A stretch of DNA of 64,000 nucleotides from Pseudanabaena sp. BC1403 (GTDB taxonomy: Bacteria; Cyanobacteriota; Cyanobacteriia; Pseudanabaenales; Pseudanabaenaceae). Made by a program: the position numbers and the translations under genes. Of the stretch, positions 1 to 8,861 are shown one piece after another (within the stretch, counting starts at the first letter, position 1; every line of letters begins with the position of its first letter). Under the pieces are notes generated by a model. The model saw only the letters and a list, made by a program, of their open reading frames with translations, made no database searches and was not told the origin of the DNA. The stretch lies in NCBI RefSeq assembly GCF_002914585.1, contig NZ_PDDM01000028.1:1-64000 (forward strand). Reading direction: 5' to 3'.

Positions 1-166
1 TCGTTTCTGATATCTCCCTCCTGTTTCTATCCTTGCTTTTTTCCTATTCTAATTATTTTGCGCTTCTTTTTGGGAGCGGAATGTGGGCTTAAAAAGATTA
101 GTCCAATGACATAGCAAGGGTGGGGCTTTTAATTGTCTAGAATGGTTCGACACTAAGCGATCGCAA

Positions 167-1420
167 TTAGTTTTTAAATCTCCAAACCCTAATCAACAAA
201 GTCCCCACCGAAATTACCCCACATAAAATCGTCAAAATCCAATTTTTGGGAGTCCATTCTACAGCACCCAGATAATTAGAACCGATCGCAATTGTATGAA
301 CTGATGCAAGTACCAAAGCGGGAACCGAGAGCAAATGCACATAGCGCCAAGCTTTACCTAGTTTCTTTACCATCCAATCGGAACTCGTGAGGGCAGCGGG
401 AGTCATGAGTGCGATCGCGATCGCACCTAGCCAGATTGAGATTTGGTGCTGCGGAATCATGAAGGATAAAGCATCGAAATTCCATTGAAAAGTATGCTCA
501 ATTTTATGGAAAGCATGGGCAAGAGAGAGAATAAATGCACCAACACCGATCGCACGGCGATAGATCATTAACGCTGACCAAGACTTAAAAATCTGACTAA
601 GAGGACGAGCGGCGAGGGCAAGTATTAGCAAAATTAAACCTGCATGACCTGTATAATCCACCATATCGCTAGTGCGTAATAGCGTTAAGATGCCGATCGT
701 GAGCGTAATCCAGCCACCCATTCTAAATAACTGACTACGGCGATCGCGACTTAATAAACCTGCAAATACACCAATACCCAGCATTGAGGGCAACGTTCCC
801 AATCCAAACGCCAACATCGTTAGCGCACCCTGCGTCATATTGCTAGTTTCCGCAGCTTTGATTTGAGCAGTGTAGAGAAATCCGCAGGGAATCAATCCCC
901 ATGTCATCCCCAGTAATGCAGGTGTAAGTGGATGGGAACGCAATGATAATTTCATCATCGCATTGCTAAGACGTTGGTGCAGTCCCACCAATGCCATCGG
1001 ATTGAGAAAGGGAAGATTGGGCAAACCTTCAGGCTTGATCTGGACAATTCCCATCCATACCAATAGAAGCCCTGTCAAAACCGCCAACCATCGCCGCAAA
1101 TCGCTCTCAATTCCTGCAAATTGTCCACTCGCTACTAGCACCGACCCGATCGCACCAATAAAAGCCCCTGCGATCGCATAGCTAAAAATTCTGCCAATGT
1201 TTAGCAATGCATGAAAATACAAATGCTGTTGCCAACTTCTAGAATTATTTATAGAACTATCTTTGGAGTTGCTTTCTTTACCTGAAAGCGAGAAAGCGAC
1301 AGTCAAGGGGCCGCACATGCCCACACAATGACCAAAACTCCCTAAAAATCCTAAAGCAGCAACAAGCAATAAATCTAGCATTATTAATTTATAGTCTAAC
1401 TTCAGCCGATTATTTGTCAA
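167..1420 (-). CDS. TauE/SafE-like membrane protein fused to a ferric-reductase-like domain
   Basis: This is a polytopic inner-membrane protein. The N-terminal half (about residues 15-270) carries the two half-repeats of the DsbD_2/TauE-SafE-like family, with the motifs GHCVGMCGP (Cys32, Cys36) and WGLIPCGF (Cys179). The last 130 residues form extra helices with paired histidines (His302, His305, His309; His362, His375), resembling the haem-ligating core of ferric reductase/cytochrome b-type proteins. Thiol or metal/electron transport across the membrane is inferred, not proven. The longest frame starts at a TTG that overlaps the TGA of the upstream marR gene. The ATG at 1379-1381 (residue 14) begins right at the first helix and is an equally good or better start. 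It is probably co-transcribed with and regulated by the MarR gene. Confidence 0.7.
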   Translation of the reverse strand: MTNNRLKLDYKLIMLDLLLVAALGFLGSFGHCVGMCGPLTVAFSLSGKESNSKDSSINNSRSWQQHLYFHALLNIGRIFSYAIAGAFIGAIGSVLVASGQFAGIESDLRRWLAVLTGLLLVWMGIVQIKPEGLPNLPFLNPMALVGLHQRLSNAMMKLSLRSHPLTPALLGMTWGLIPCGFLYTAQIKAAETSNMTQGALTMLAFGLGTLPSMLGIGVFAGLLSRDRRSQLFRMGGWITLTIGILTLLRTSDMVDYTGHAGLILLILALAARPLSQIFKSWSALMIYRRAIGVGAFILSLAHAFHKIEHTFQWNFDALSFMIPQHQISIWLGAIAIALMTPAALTSSDWMVKKLGKAWRYVHLLSVPALVLASVHTIAIGSNYLGAVEWTPKNWILTILCGVISVGTLLIRVWRFKN

Positions 1421-1884
1421 TCGTCAGCGCAATCACGAAAAACAAATATTTGACTAAGTTCTTCAAGCCCGTTGAGCAAATGAGCAAGATGCTCTGGAGG
1501 CAGATGGGCAATTTTATCAGCCAAGCGATCGCGAGTTATTTGTCGTACTTGTTGTAAATGCTCTTCACCAGCAACAGTAAGGCTGAGAACGACCTTACGC
1601 CTTGATTTTGGATGCTCAACGCGAGTTACATATTCCTTTTGCACCAATCGCTCAACCATTGTCGAAGTTGAGGCACTCGTGACACCCAAATATTCAGCTA
1701 GAGCAACGAGCGATGTCCCTGCATTAATTTGCAGAAAAGCAAGGGCGCGTAACTGAGGAATGGTCAGGCAAGTTGATTCTTGCTGCCGTACCTCAGTATA
1801 GATCCATCGCATCACAGTAGGGACAACATCCATAACTCTTGCGGCGCAAAGTTGTGGAGAAATTGAATTAAGTGACGAATCCAT
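1417..1884 (-). CDS. MarR-family transcriptional regulator
   Basis: This 155-residue protein has the MarR winged-helix fold. The recognition region is about residues 60-100 (LGVTSASTSTMVERLVQ), followed by a basic wing (RVEHPKSRRKVVLSL) and a C-terminal dimerisation helix. MarR proteins are usually local repressors that release DNA on binding a phenolic or oxidant ligand. Its stop overlaps the start of the downstream membrane gene, so the two form an operon. It is divergent from the RND efflux operon at 2096, with about 210 bp between them, so it is a natural candidate to control that efflux pump as well as itself. The ligand cannot be told from the sequence. Confidence 0.85.
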   Translation of the reverse strand: MDSSLNSISPQLCAARVMDVVPTVMRWIYTEVRQQESTCLTIPQLRALAFLQINAGTSLVALAEYLGVTSASTSTMVERLVQKEYVTRVEHPKSRRKVVLSLTVAGEEHLQQVRQITRDRLADKIAHLPPEHLAHLLNGLEELSQIFVFRDCADD

Positions 1885-2095
1885 CTTGACTCTAGAGATA
1901 TAGTAATGTAGTAATACTAATAGTTAGCTAAGTTAACAATCAGAATACAGCATGAATGTATAAGTACTACGGCTTAAGTAAAAATCAACCCCTAAAGAAG
2001 CTAATTCACCCGCAAAGCGAGCAAATCAGCTTCTTTGGGGTTTAGAGCCTAACTACTTAGCAGGCAAAAAAGAGCTTCACAATTTTTTTACCTGT
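1885..2095. promoter_or_regulatory. Divergent promoter region between marR and the efflux operon
   Basis: This 211-bp gap must hold the promoters of both divergent operons. Near the marR start there are AT-rich repeated motifs (TAGTAAT twice, then TTAGCTAA at 1924-1931 and GTTAAC just after) that could be MarR operators; this is inference. From 1983 to 2042 there is an imperfect inverted repeat built on CTAAAGAAGCT and AGCTTCTTTGG. It lies upstream of both genes, so it is not a terminator for either and looks like one of the scattered hairpin repeats. Confidence 0.35.
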
Positions 2096-3466
2096 ATGAC
2101 TTCAAATAATTACGATCGCTTGAAAACTATGCGGCATCCTCTCCTCTCTGCGTTTCTATTAATATCGGTTTCGCTGGGAACCTCTAATTTGATCACGGCT
2201 TGTGGCACATCCCAAGCTGAGTCTGGCAAAGAGCTCCGTCCTGCTGTGCCTGTGGCAGTTGCACCTGTTGTGCAGAAAACTCTCCCTGTGCAGATTCGTA
2301 GTACTGGCTTAGTGGAAGCATCAGCTACCGTATCCGTGAAATCACGGATCGGAGGACAGTTGATCGAGGTTGGCTTTAAAGATGGACAAGATGTAAAGCA
2401 AGGCGATTTGCTATTTCAGATCGATCCGCGCCCCTTAGAAGCGCAGTTAAAGCAAGCGATCGCTAATCAAGCTCGCAGTGAAGCCCAATTACAACAGGCG
2501 ATCGCCAACCAAGTGAAGTCAGAGGCAACTATTGCCCAAGCTAGAGCCAATCGCGATCGCGATTCAGTGCAGATGCAGTTTGCTAATACGCAACGTAAAA
2601 GCTATGAAAGTCTCTATGCTCAGGGCGCAATTAGCCGTACACAGGTGGATCAGTTCCGCACCAATGCCGAAGCTTCACAATCAACGATGAGTGCGTCAGA
2701 TAGTGCGATCGATACAACGATCGCGGCGGCAGAATCCACTAAAGCGGATATCGAAGCGGCTAAAGCAAATCTGGCGGCAGGAGAAGCATTAATCGACAAT
2801 GCCAAGGTACAACTTTCCTATACTTCGATTTATGCGCCGATTGATGGCAGGGTGAGCAGTATCAAGGTCAATCAAGGGAATTTGGTTAAAGCTGATGATA
2901 CTGCGCCGTTAGTCACGATTAGTCAGATTAAGCCGATTTATGTGACTTTCACAATTCCAGAGCGATCGCTATCTCAGGTGAAGCAATATCAAAAGCGCGG
3001 CAAGCTCAAGGTGCAAGCCTTTGTAGCGAACGACAAAAAGCCCGTTGAAGGTGAACTAACTTTTATCGATAGTTTGGTCGATGCCACAACAGGAACTGTG
3101 CAGTTAAAGGCGACTTTCACCAATAAAGACGATCGCTTAGCCCCCGGCCAGCGCGTTGATGTGGTAATGAAATTATCCGAAGAAACTAATGTGATCGCTG
3201 TTCCTGCTCAAGCGCTGCAAACAGGCCAGAAAGGACAGTTTGTCTATGTGGTCAAAGCTGATAACACCGTAGAAATCCGTCCTGTGAAAGTAAGCAATAC
3301 GGTAGGTAATGAAGTGGCGATTTCTGAAGGTTTAAAAGTAGATGAGAAAGTGGTGATTGATGGTCAGTTTAATCTATCGCCTAACGCCAAGGTGGAAGTA
3401 AAAGAGCCACAAAAGGAGCCACAAAAAGAATCTCCAAAAGAATCGCCAAAGGACTTGCAAAAATGA
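2096..3466 (+). CDS. RND efflux periplasmic adaptor lipoprotein (AcrA/MdtA type)
   Basis: This is the membrane-fusion subunit of a tripartite resistance-nodulation-division pump. The N terminus is a lipoprotein signal with lipobox LITAC (Cys36), so the mature protein is anchored by lipid. Next come a biotinyl-lipoyl half-motif (about 75-110: GGQLIEVGFKDGQDVKQGD), an alpha-helical hairpin with Gln/Ala-rich repeats (about 115-235), the second lipoyl half (SIYAPIDGRVSS) and a beta-barrel domain. The tail is a Pro/Lys/Glu repeat (EPQKEPQKESPK). The second ATG (residue 12, 2129) gives a more usual signal length and may be the true start. The stop overlaps the start of the pump gene by four bases (ATGA), which indicates translational coupling. 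Confidence 0.9.
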   Translation: MTSNNYDRLKTMRHPLLSAFLLISVSLGTSNLITACGTSQAESGKELRPAVPVAVAPVVQKTLPVQIRSTGLVEASATVSVKSRIGGQLIEVGFKDGQDVKQGDLLFQIDPRPLEAQLKQAIANQARSEAQLQQAIANQVKSEATIAQARANRDRDSVQMQFANTQRKSYESLYAQGAISRTQVDQFRTNAEASQSTMSASDSAIDTTIAAAESTKADIEAAKANLAAGEALIDNAKVQLSYTSIYAPIDGRVSSIKVNQGNLVKADDTAPLVTISQIKPIYVTFTIPERSLSQVKQYQKRGKLKVQAFVANDKKPVEGELTFIDSLVDATTGTVQLKATFTNKDDRLAPGQRVDVVMKLSEETNVIAVPAQALQTGQKGQFVYVVKADNTVEIRPVKVSNTVGNEVAISEGLKVDEKVVIDGQFNLSPNAKVEVKEPQKEPQKESPKESPKDLQK

Positions 3467-6400
3467 ACATTACCCAGCCATTTATCCGTCGTCCCGTGAT
3501 GACCACCTTGATCATGCTCGGCATCCTACTTTTTGGGATTATCAGCTATCGTCTATTACCCGTTAGCGATTTACCCACCGTGGACTTTCCCACGATTAGC
3601 GTGTCAGCGACGTTACCAGGGGCTAGTCCTGAGACAATGGCGGCTTCGGTGGCGACACCTTTGGAGCAGCAGTTTTCCTCGATCGCAGGTTTGGACTCGA
3701 TGACTTCTAGCAGTTCCCTTGGCAGTACACAGGTGACATTGCAGTTTAATCTCAATCGTCAAATTGATGGAGCCTCGCAGGATGTCCAAGCTGCGATCGC
3801 CAAAGCCGCAAGACAATTGCCGCCGACAATGCCCAGTCCACCGCAATATCGAAAAGTAAATCCCGCCGACCAACCGATTTTATATATCGCGCTGAAGTCG
3901 GAAGTATTGACTCTATCGGAAGTCGATCGCTATGCTGAAAACTTCTTGGCGCAAAGGCTTTCGACTGTGGATGGGGTTGCCCAAGTACAGGTATTTGGCT
4001 CTCAGAAATATGCAGTGCGTGTCCAACTCGATCCGCAATCTCTGCAAACTAAGGGGATTGGTATTGATGAAGTTGCCACAGCGATCGCACAGGGAAATTC
4101 CAATCAACCGACAGGAACAATCTATGGACAGGATCGCACGCTCACCATTGATACCAATGGCAGTCTAGAGAATGCAGCAGCGTTTCGTCCTTTGATCGTG
4201 GCTTATCGCAATGGCGCACCAATTCGCTTAAATGAAGTTGGTCAAGTCCTTGATAGTGTGGAAAACGATCGCCTTGCGAGTTGGTATAACGGCACAAGAG
4301 CGATTATTCTTGCCATTCAACGCCAACCAGGGACAAATACTGTCGCGATTGTCGATACCTTAGAGAAGCTTTTGCCAACCTTGCGATCGCAAATCCCTGC
4401 GGCGATCGACATGGAAATTCTCTACGATCGTTCCCAATCAGTGCGAGCCTCTGTGGAAGATGTGCAGTTTAGCTTGCTCTTGTCGATCGGACTAGTGGTA
4501 ATGGTGATCTTTCTCTTCTTACGAAATTTTTCCGCAACCTTGATTCCCAGTATTGCCCTGCCGATCTCGCTGGTGGCAACTTTCGCGATTATGTACAAGT
4601 TGGGCTATTCCCTCGACAATCTCTCTTTAATGGCGCTTACTTTATCCGTAGGCTTTGTCGTTGATGATGCGGTAGTTGTCCTAGAAAATATTGTCCGACA
4701 TTTGGAAATGGGTAAATCTCGCTTTCAAGCAGCGATCGATGGTTCTACGGAAATCGGCTTTACGGTCATGTCGATGACGATCTCGCTCGTAGCGGTATTC
4801 ATTCCGATTCTATTTATGGGGGGCATTTTAGGACGACTCTTTCAAGAATTTGCAGTCACGATTAGCGTAGCAATTCTCGTTTCGGGATTTGTTTCGCTCA
4901 GCCTTACGCCCATGCTGTGCAGCCGCTTTCTCAGTCATAGCGATCATCAGCAGCAATCCAGTCATAATTCTAGCAATGGGAATGGGAATCAAGCCCATCA
5001 TGGACTAGAACATCTTGAAAATCAGGGTGGATTCTTTCAACGCTTTTATGAATGGAGCTTACGTAAATCGTTAAAGTATCATCGGGTGACGATGGTGATT
5101 TCGGCGACGATTTTAGTTGCTACTATTTTTCTATTTGTGATTGTGCCGAAAGGATTTATTCCCAATGATGATATCGGTCAACTTGTTGCTTCTACTGAGG
5201 CTATTCAAGGGATTTCCTTTGAAGAAATGGCAAAACATCAAGCGCAACTCGCCGAAATCGCCAGCAAAGATCCCAATATTGATGCCGTTAACTCCACCGT
5301 TGGCGCAGGAGGTCCCAATGCATCGGGGAATAATGGACGCTTATTTATGCGTTTAAAGGAACGCAGTAAGCGATCGCTAAGTGCTGATCAAATCGTGCAA
5401 AAACTTCGCCCCCAAATGGCAAAGGTGGCAGGTATTCGCGCCTTCTTGCAAAATCCGCCCACAATCAGGATTGGTGCACAGCAATCTAAGGCTCTATATC
5501 AATACACCCTATCCGATACAAACCTCGATCAGCTTTATAAATATGCGCCCGAACTAGAGAAAAAACTGCGATCGCTAGATACGCTTCAAGATGTCACCAG
5601 TGATTTACAAATTAAAAATCCTCAAGTCAGTATCGACATTAATCGCGATCGCGCATCAGCATTAGGATTAACTGCCAATCAAATCGAATCAGCGCTGTCC
5701 TATGCCTATGGAACCCGTCAAGTTTCCACAATTTATACTCCCGACAATCAATATTCCGTGATCATGGGCTTAAGCCCCGAATATCAAGCCGATTTGAAAT
5801 CCCTTGACCTGCTATCAGTGCGATCGGATAATGGACAATTAGTTCCCCTCAGTACCGTGGCGACCTTCAAGCAGACCGTGGGCGCTTTATCGGTAAATCA
5901 TACGGGACAGTTACCTGCGGTGACAATTTCCTTCAATCTCAAGCCAAATGTTTCTCTCAGTGATGTGGTGGGAATAATCGAGCAATCGGCTCGCGAGATT
6001 CTCCCTGCTTCCACTTCAGGGAAGTTTCAAGGCACAGCCCAAGCATTCCAAGATTCACTACAGGGTTTAGGTTGGTTGCTAGTTGCCGCGATCTTTGTGA
6101 TCTATATCATTCTCGGCATTCTCTACGAGAGTTTTATCCATCCAATTACGATTCTCACCAGCTTACCCTCCGCAGGTTTTGGCGCATTACTTACTCTACT
6201 AATCTTTCGCAGTGAACTGAATGTCTATGCTTTTGTGGGTATCATTCTCTTAGTTGGTATCGTTAAAAAGAATGGGATCATGATGGTTGACTTTGCGATC
6301 GCGGCGCGTAAAGAAGGTAGCACTCCCTATGATGCTATTTACGAAGCTTGTTTAGTTCGCTTTCGCCCGATCATGATGACAACTATGGCAGCCCTGATGG

Positions 6401-6642
6401 GAACCTTACCAATCGCCCTTGGTTTCGGAGCAGGCGCAGAATCTCGCCGCGCCTTGGGATTAGCTGTAGTTGGTGGTCTCGTATTTTCGCAAATGTTAAC
6501 ACTTTACATCACGCCTGTTTTCTACGTTTATATGGAAGCATTACAAGAACGCTGGAAAAATCGCGATATTCGCAGTAAGGAAAAATCTAGAGATAATCAG
6601 CCACTTCAACCGAAGCCACCTGTATCTATACCACCTAATTAA
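3463..6642 (+). CDS. RND efflux inner-membrane transporter (AcrB/MdtB-like, HAE1 family)
   Basis: This is the proton-driven pump subunit that expels hydrophobic compounds through the adaptor encoded upstream. At 1059 residues it has the usual family length. The sequence shows the N-terminal helix (FIRRPVMTTLIMLGI), a large periplasmic porter loop, a helix block at about 335-490 with the proton-relay pair Asp401-Asp402 in GFVVDDAVVVLENIV, a short His/Gln/Asn-rich cytoplasmic linker (about 492-515), a second porter loop, and a C-terminal block with the conserved GIVKKNGIMMVDFA. No outer-membrane TolC gene lies next to it. Substrates are unknown. The MarR gene upstream is the likely regulator. 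Confidence 0.93.
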   Translation: MNITQPFIRRPVMTTLIMLGILLFGIISYRLLPVSDLPTVDFPTISVSATLPGASPETMAASVATPLEQQFSSIAGLDSMTSSSSLGSTQVTLQFNLNRQIDGASQDVQAAIAKAARQLPPTMPSPPQYRKVNPADQPILYIALKSEVLTLSEVDRYAENFLAQRLSTVDGVAQVQVFGSQKYAVRVQLDPQSLQTKGIGIDEVATAIAQGNSNQPTGTIYGQDRTLTIDTNGSLENAAAFRPLIVAYRNGAPIRLNEVGQVLDSVENDRLASWYNGTRAIILAIQRQPGTNTVAIVDTLEKLLPTLRSQIPAAIDMEILYDRSQSVRASVEDVQFSLLLSIGLVVMVIFLFLRNFSATLIPSIALPISLVATFAIMYKLGYSLDNLSLMALTLSVGFVVDDAVVVLENIVRHLEMGKSRFQAAIDGSTEIGFTVMSMTISLVAVFIPILFMGGILGRLFQEFAVTISVAILVSGFVSLSLTPMLCSRFLSHSDHQQQSSHNSSNGNGNQAHHGLEHLENQGGFFQRFYEWSLRKSLKYHRVTMVISATILVATIFLFVIVPKGFIPNDDIGQLVASTEAIQGISFEEMAKHQAQLAEIASKDPNIDAVNSTVGAGGPNASGNNGRLFMRLKERSKRSLSADQIVQKLRPQMAKVAGIRAFLQNPPTIRIGAQQSKALYQYTLSDTNLDQLYKYAPELEKKLRSLDTLQDVTSDLQIKNPQVSIDINRDRASALGLTANQIESALSYAYGTRQVSTIYTPDNQYSVIMGLSPEYQADLKSLDLLSVRSDNGQLVPLSTVATFKQTVGALSVNHTGQLPAVTISFNLKPNVSLSDVVGIIEQSAREILPASTSGKFQGTAQAFQDSLQGLGWLLVAAIFVIYIILGILYESFIHPITILTSLPSAGFGALLTLLIFRSELNVYAFVGIILLVGIVKKNGIMMVDFAIAARKEGSTPYDAIYEACLVRFRPIMMTTMAALMGTLPIALGFGAGAESRRALGLAVVGGLVFSQMLTLYITPVFYVYMEALQERWKNRDIRSKEKSRDNQPLQPKPPVSIPPN

Positions 6643-6650
6643 TTTAAATG

Positions 6651-6675
6651 AAAAGCGGCGCTTCGCGCCGCTTTT
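6651..6675. terminator. Bidirectional terminator between the convergent efflux operon and small gene
   Basis: A perfect 11-bp GC-rich stem (AAAAGCGGCGC, loop TTC) has A and T tracts on its two sides. It sits between the stop of the RND pump and the stop of the convergent gene at 6689, so it can act in both directions. Confidence 0.75.
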
Positions 6676-6688
6676 CTTTACTTTTTGA

Positions 6689-7141
6689 TTATTTACCTAC
6701 ATTTGTGGTGAAAGTTAATTCAAACGGCGAGAAATCTTCCCCATCTCTTGCTGAACCACTTAACTTAAGCTCATATCTACCAACTTGCGGAAATGTCACT
6801 TCCATACTCGGCAATCCCAAATAGCGTTCAATAATTGCCAAAGGATTAGCAACTGTAAATTTAATATTGCGATCGCTAAGCGATCTCACTTCCAGACGAC
6901 AATTACATTTTCCGTAAGGGATGATCTCGCCGCCGCGCTTAGTGAGCGCGATCCAAATGGTAGTTTTTTTACCAGCAATAGGGCGATCGTTAGGTTCGAT
7001 ATGAATTGTGCCGCCAACTTCTTGCGAAGTTCTCACTTCATGGGCAATGCGAACAGGTAATGAAGATTTATCTAAATGGGAATCTATGCTAGGCGTAGTT
7101 GATAAATTCAAATTTAATAAGATAGAAGCTATTTCCAACAT
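6689..7141 (-). CDS. Hypothetical protein, possible YtkA-like beta-sandwich
   Basis: This is a 150-residue protein of unknown function. The short hydrophobic N terminus (MLEIASILLNL) is too weak to call a signal peptide confidently. The rest reads as alternating beta strands (IHIEPNDRPIAGKKTTIWIAL, then RLEVRS, then a terminal YELKLSG and FELTFT), typical of an immunoglobulin-like or YtkA-like fold. A CNC motif (about residues 79-81) is the only notable cysteine feature. It lies downstream of petJ and sodC on the same strand, but the long hairpin at 7188-7250 probably separates it from them. No function is claimed. Confidence 0.55.
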   Translation of the reverse strand: MLEIASILLNLNLSTTPSIDSHLDKSSLPVRIAHEVRTSQEVGGTIHIEPNDRPIAGKKTTIWIALTKRGGEIIPYGKCNCRLEVRSLSDRNIKFTVANPLAIIERYLGLPSMEVTFPQVGRYELKLSGSARDGEDFSPFELTFTTNVGK

Positions 7142-7187
7142 TGTTTAAGTATTCCTTAAAAGTTTTTTGCACAGATTTGTATCTCAG

Positions 7188-7250
7188 AAGCCTTAAAGAA
7201 GAGATGATTTGCCGCGCCTAGCGCGGCAAATCATCTCTTCTTTAAGGCTT
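7188..7250. terminator. Perfect 30-bp hairpin containing the sodC stop codon
   Basis: The arms 7188-7217 and 7221-7250 are perfectly complementary over 30 bp with a CTA loop. The tip is GCCGCGC and the base AAGCCTTAAAG. The sodC stop (complement of 7242-7244) lies inside the stem, so the last codons of sodC form part of the hairpin. It probably acts as terminator or 3'-end stabiliser for the petJ-sodC side. It is far longer than an ordinary intrinsic terminator and lacks a strong T tract. Confidence 0.65.
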
Positions 7251-7838
7251 AATAACCCCACAGGCAATACGGGTTTTGTAATCAACATTGGGAATTGTCG
7301 ATTTCCCATTTGCACCCGCATGGATCAAAATTGATGTGCCGCCTTGCTTCAGTAACGAATTCTTGCCAGAGCCCAAGGTTAATGCTGGCAATAGTGCAGT
7401 CAGAGAGCCAGTACCATCCTGTTTGACGATGATATTTGGTAGATCCCCCGCAGGTTTATGTTTGTCTTCTTCATGCTTGTTGTGCATATGCTCATGATCA
7501 TGCGCATCATCCATATGTGCTGGAGCAAAATGATTCCCCGATGTCTTAAAGTCTGGCGCGTCACATTTTCCATTTTCATGCACATGTACCATATGTTCTC
7601 CCTTTGCCAAATTTCGCACTTCGAGAGAAACCGTCACGCCTAAAGGAGTTTGCGTAAATGTTGCCGTGCCAACTTGTTCACCCTTGACATTGAGAATGCT
7701 AGAAGTAGCCTTAGATTTTGCTGTTTGGGCGATCGCTACCGCATTAGTAGAGATCGTGGCAAGTGTGACACAAGATAGCAAGACAGCGACTTTAGCCGCA
7801 AATCTGGATGGGATTTTGTTGCAATATGAGTTAATCAT
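7242..7838 (-). CDS. sodC: Superoxide dismutase [Cu-Zn], periplasmic
   Basis: This enzyme dismutates superoxide to oxygen and hydrogen peroxide in the periplasm. The frame is open to 7901, but the ATG at 7836-7838 is preferred: it has a good AAGGAAAG ribosome site and begins a classical signal peptide ending near AIAQTAK. Copper ligands are visible in HMVHVHENGKC and GNHFAPAH and in the C-terminal ILIHAG. The zinc/copper loop is replaced by a strikingly His/Asp-rich stretch (DDAHDHEHMHNKHEEDKHK) before GDLPN. The disulphide pair is GKCDAP and RIACGV. Cytochrome c6 lies 91 bp upstream on the same strand. Most cyanobacteria rely on Fe/Mn/Ni superoxide dismutases, so a Cu/Zn form beside cytochrome c6 is mildly unusual. 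Confidence 0.92.
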   Translation of the reverse strand: MINSYCNKIPSRFAAKVAVLLSCVTLATISTNAVAIAQTAKSKATSSILNVKGEQVGTATFTQTPLGVTVSLEVRNLAKGEHMVHVHENGKCDAPDFKTSGNHFAPAHMDDAHDHEHMHNKHEEDKHKPAGDLPNIIVKQDGTGSLTALLPALTLGSGKNSLLKQGGTSILIHAGANGKSTIPNVDYKTRIACGVIKP

Positions 7839-7929
7839 GCGATCGCTTTCCTTAAAAAATAATGTAACCGTGACTGGCAGCGCACTAAAGCCTTTCGCCA
7901 ATCACGGTCATTCAACAAGAAATCAATTC

Positions 7930-8268
7930 CTATTTAGCCCAACCAGCATTGGATTGATCAAGCACATAGTTAGCAACTAAAGTAATGTCTTCAGCACTGA
8001 GCTTCTTGCCAAAAGCAGGCATGGCTCCTTTGCCTTTGGTAACTTGGAGTTCGATGGCTGCAACGGTATTCTTGCCATACTTCTCCAATGCATCTGCCTT
8101 CAAAGTCTTAGCGGCGACTACGTTGTTGCGCCCACCTGCGTGGCATTGCGCACAGTTATTGTTAAAGATTTTTGCACCTGCGGATACTTCCGCAAATGCT
8201 GGTTGCCCAAAAGCAAGACTCACAAACATAGTTAATGCGATCGCGAGAATAGAAAAAATGCGTTTCAT
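7930..8268 (-). CDS. petJ: Cytochrome c6
   Basis: This is the soluble lumenal haem protein that carries electrons from cytochrome b6f to photosystem I or to the terminal oxidase, replacing plastocyanin when copper is scarce. The signal peptide ends at QPAFA/EVSAG (about residue 26), giving a mature protein of about 86 residues. The haem motif is CAQCH (residues 39-43), and the axial Met lies in GAMPAFG. The C terminus (NYVLDQSNAGW) is typical of the family. AAGGA stands upstream of the ATG. It is followed on the same strand by sodC and may be co-transcribed with it. Confidence 0.95.
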   Translation of the reverse strand: MKRIFSILAIALTMFVSLAFGQPAFAEVSAGAKIFNNNCAQCHAGGRNNVVAAKTLKADALEKYGKNTVAAIELQVTKGKGAMPAFGKKLSAEDITLVANYVLDQSNAGWAK

Positions 8269-8456
8269 AGTTATTTATTCCTTAAATATTCACGAAAAAT
8301 AAGGGCAAAGCGATAGCTGATGCCCTACGCGGCTTAGCCGCAAAGTCGAGTTGAATTTTAGTCTGAGTACATGATGACGTTATTTGATCAGGTAGTCAAA
8401 AGACAGGCTGTCTAACCAGAAGTTCTCATTACAGCGCTTTGCGCTCAAACCCAAAC

Positions 8457-8507
8457 CAAGGTATTTTTTGAAAGTGTTGCGAAGCAACACTTTCAAAAAA
8501 TACCTTG
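8457..8507. repeat. Perfect 24-bp hairpin
   Basis: The arms 8457-8480 and 8484-8507 are perfectly complementary with a GAA loop (base CAAGGTATTT, tip GTTGC/GCAAC). It is not adjacent to a stop codon, so a terminator role is unlikely. It appears to belong with the neighbouring hairpin elements. Confidence 0.7.
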
Positions 8508-8530
8508 TGTTTCGTTTGATCGGTAATTAC

Positions 8531-8637
8531 TGTAAGTACCTGTGCAGAGTAAATCAGTCAAACCCGCAAGGTTTCGCCCCGTTGGGGCGAAACCTTGCGG
8601 GTTTGGGTTTGTAATTAATTATGGTCATCTACTTATT
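8531..8637 (+). repeat. Hairpin element, family C, copy 1
   Basis: The outer ends match the family C consensus: left GTAAGTACYTRTGCA followed by an AATAAATTAC-like segment, right GTAATTAATTATG then CATYTACTT. The core is a perfect 22-bp stem (8559-8580 with 8584-8605) ending in TTTCGCCCC/GGGGCGAAA. Copies 2 and 3 are at 34067-34160 and 54547-54653. There is no coding capacity, and the ends are inverted repeats, as in a MITE. Confidence 0.75.
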
Positions 8638-8750
8638 AAACTGATTTTGGTGTTTGCAGCGCCACAGGTGCAGCAAACACCAAAATCAGTTTTTTGAAAG
8701 CTCACCTAAGTCTGGCTTTCAAAAAACTGATTTTTATAATGAGAATTGCT
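8634..8750 (+). repeat. Hairpin element, family B, copy 1
   Basis: This is a two-stem element. The first stem pairs ACTGATTTTGGTGTTTGC with its complement before 8690. The second pairs TTTTTTGAAAGC with GCTTTCAAAAAA. The right end is the family-typical ATAATGAGAATTGCT. The left end AGCAATTCTCATTAT is lost where it abuts family C copy 1. The best-preserved copy is at 36814-36942. Confidence 0.75.
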
Positions 8751-8861
8751 GCCGTCAAACAAGATATTTCAAGAACTATCTTAATTGATTGAATAGTGAG
8801 AAAACGGGACAAATCAATAGACTATTACGGATGTCCTAATCACATCTATATTTATCCTTTT

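Noticed and set aside
1..166. Possible gene end at the left edge
   Set aside because: No frame with recognisable protein sequence is seen. The 166 bases are AT-rich and non-coding as far as can be judged.
7458..7980. Plus-strand open frames opposite sodC and petJ
   Set aside because: They are antisense to well-recognised genes, rich in Met/His-complement codons, and have no ribosome sites.
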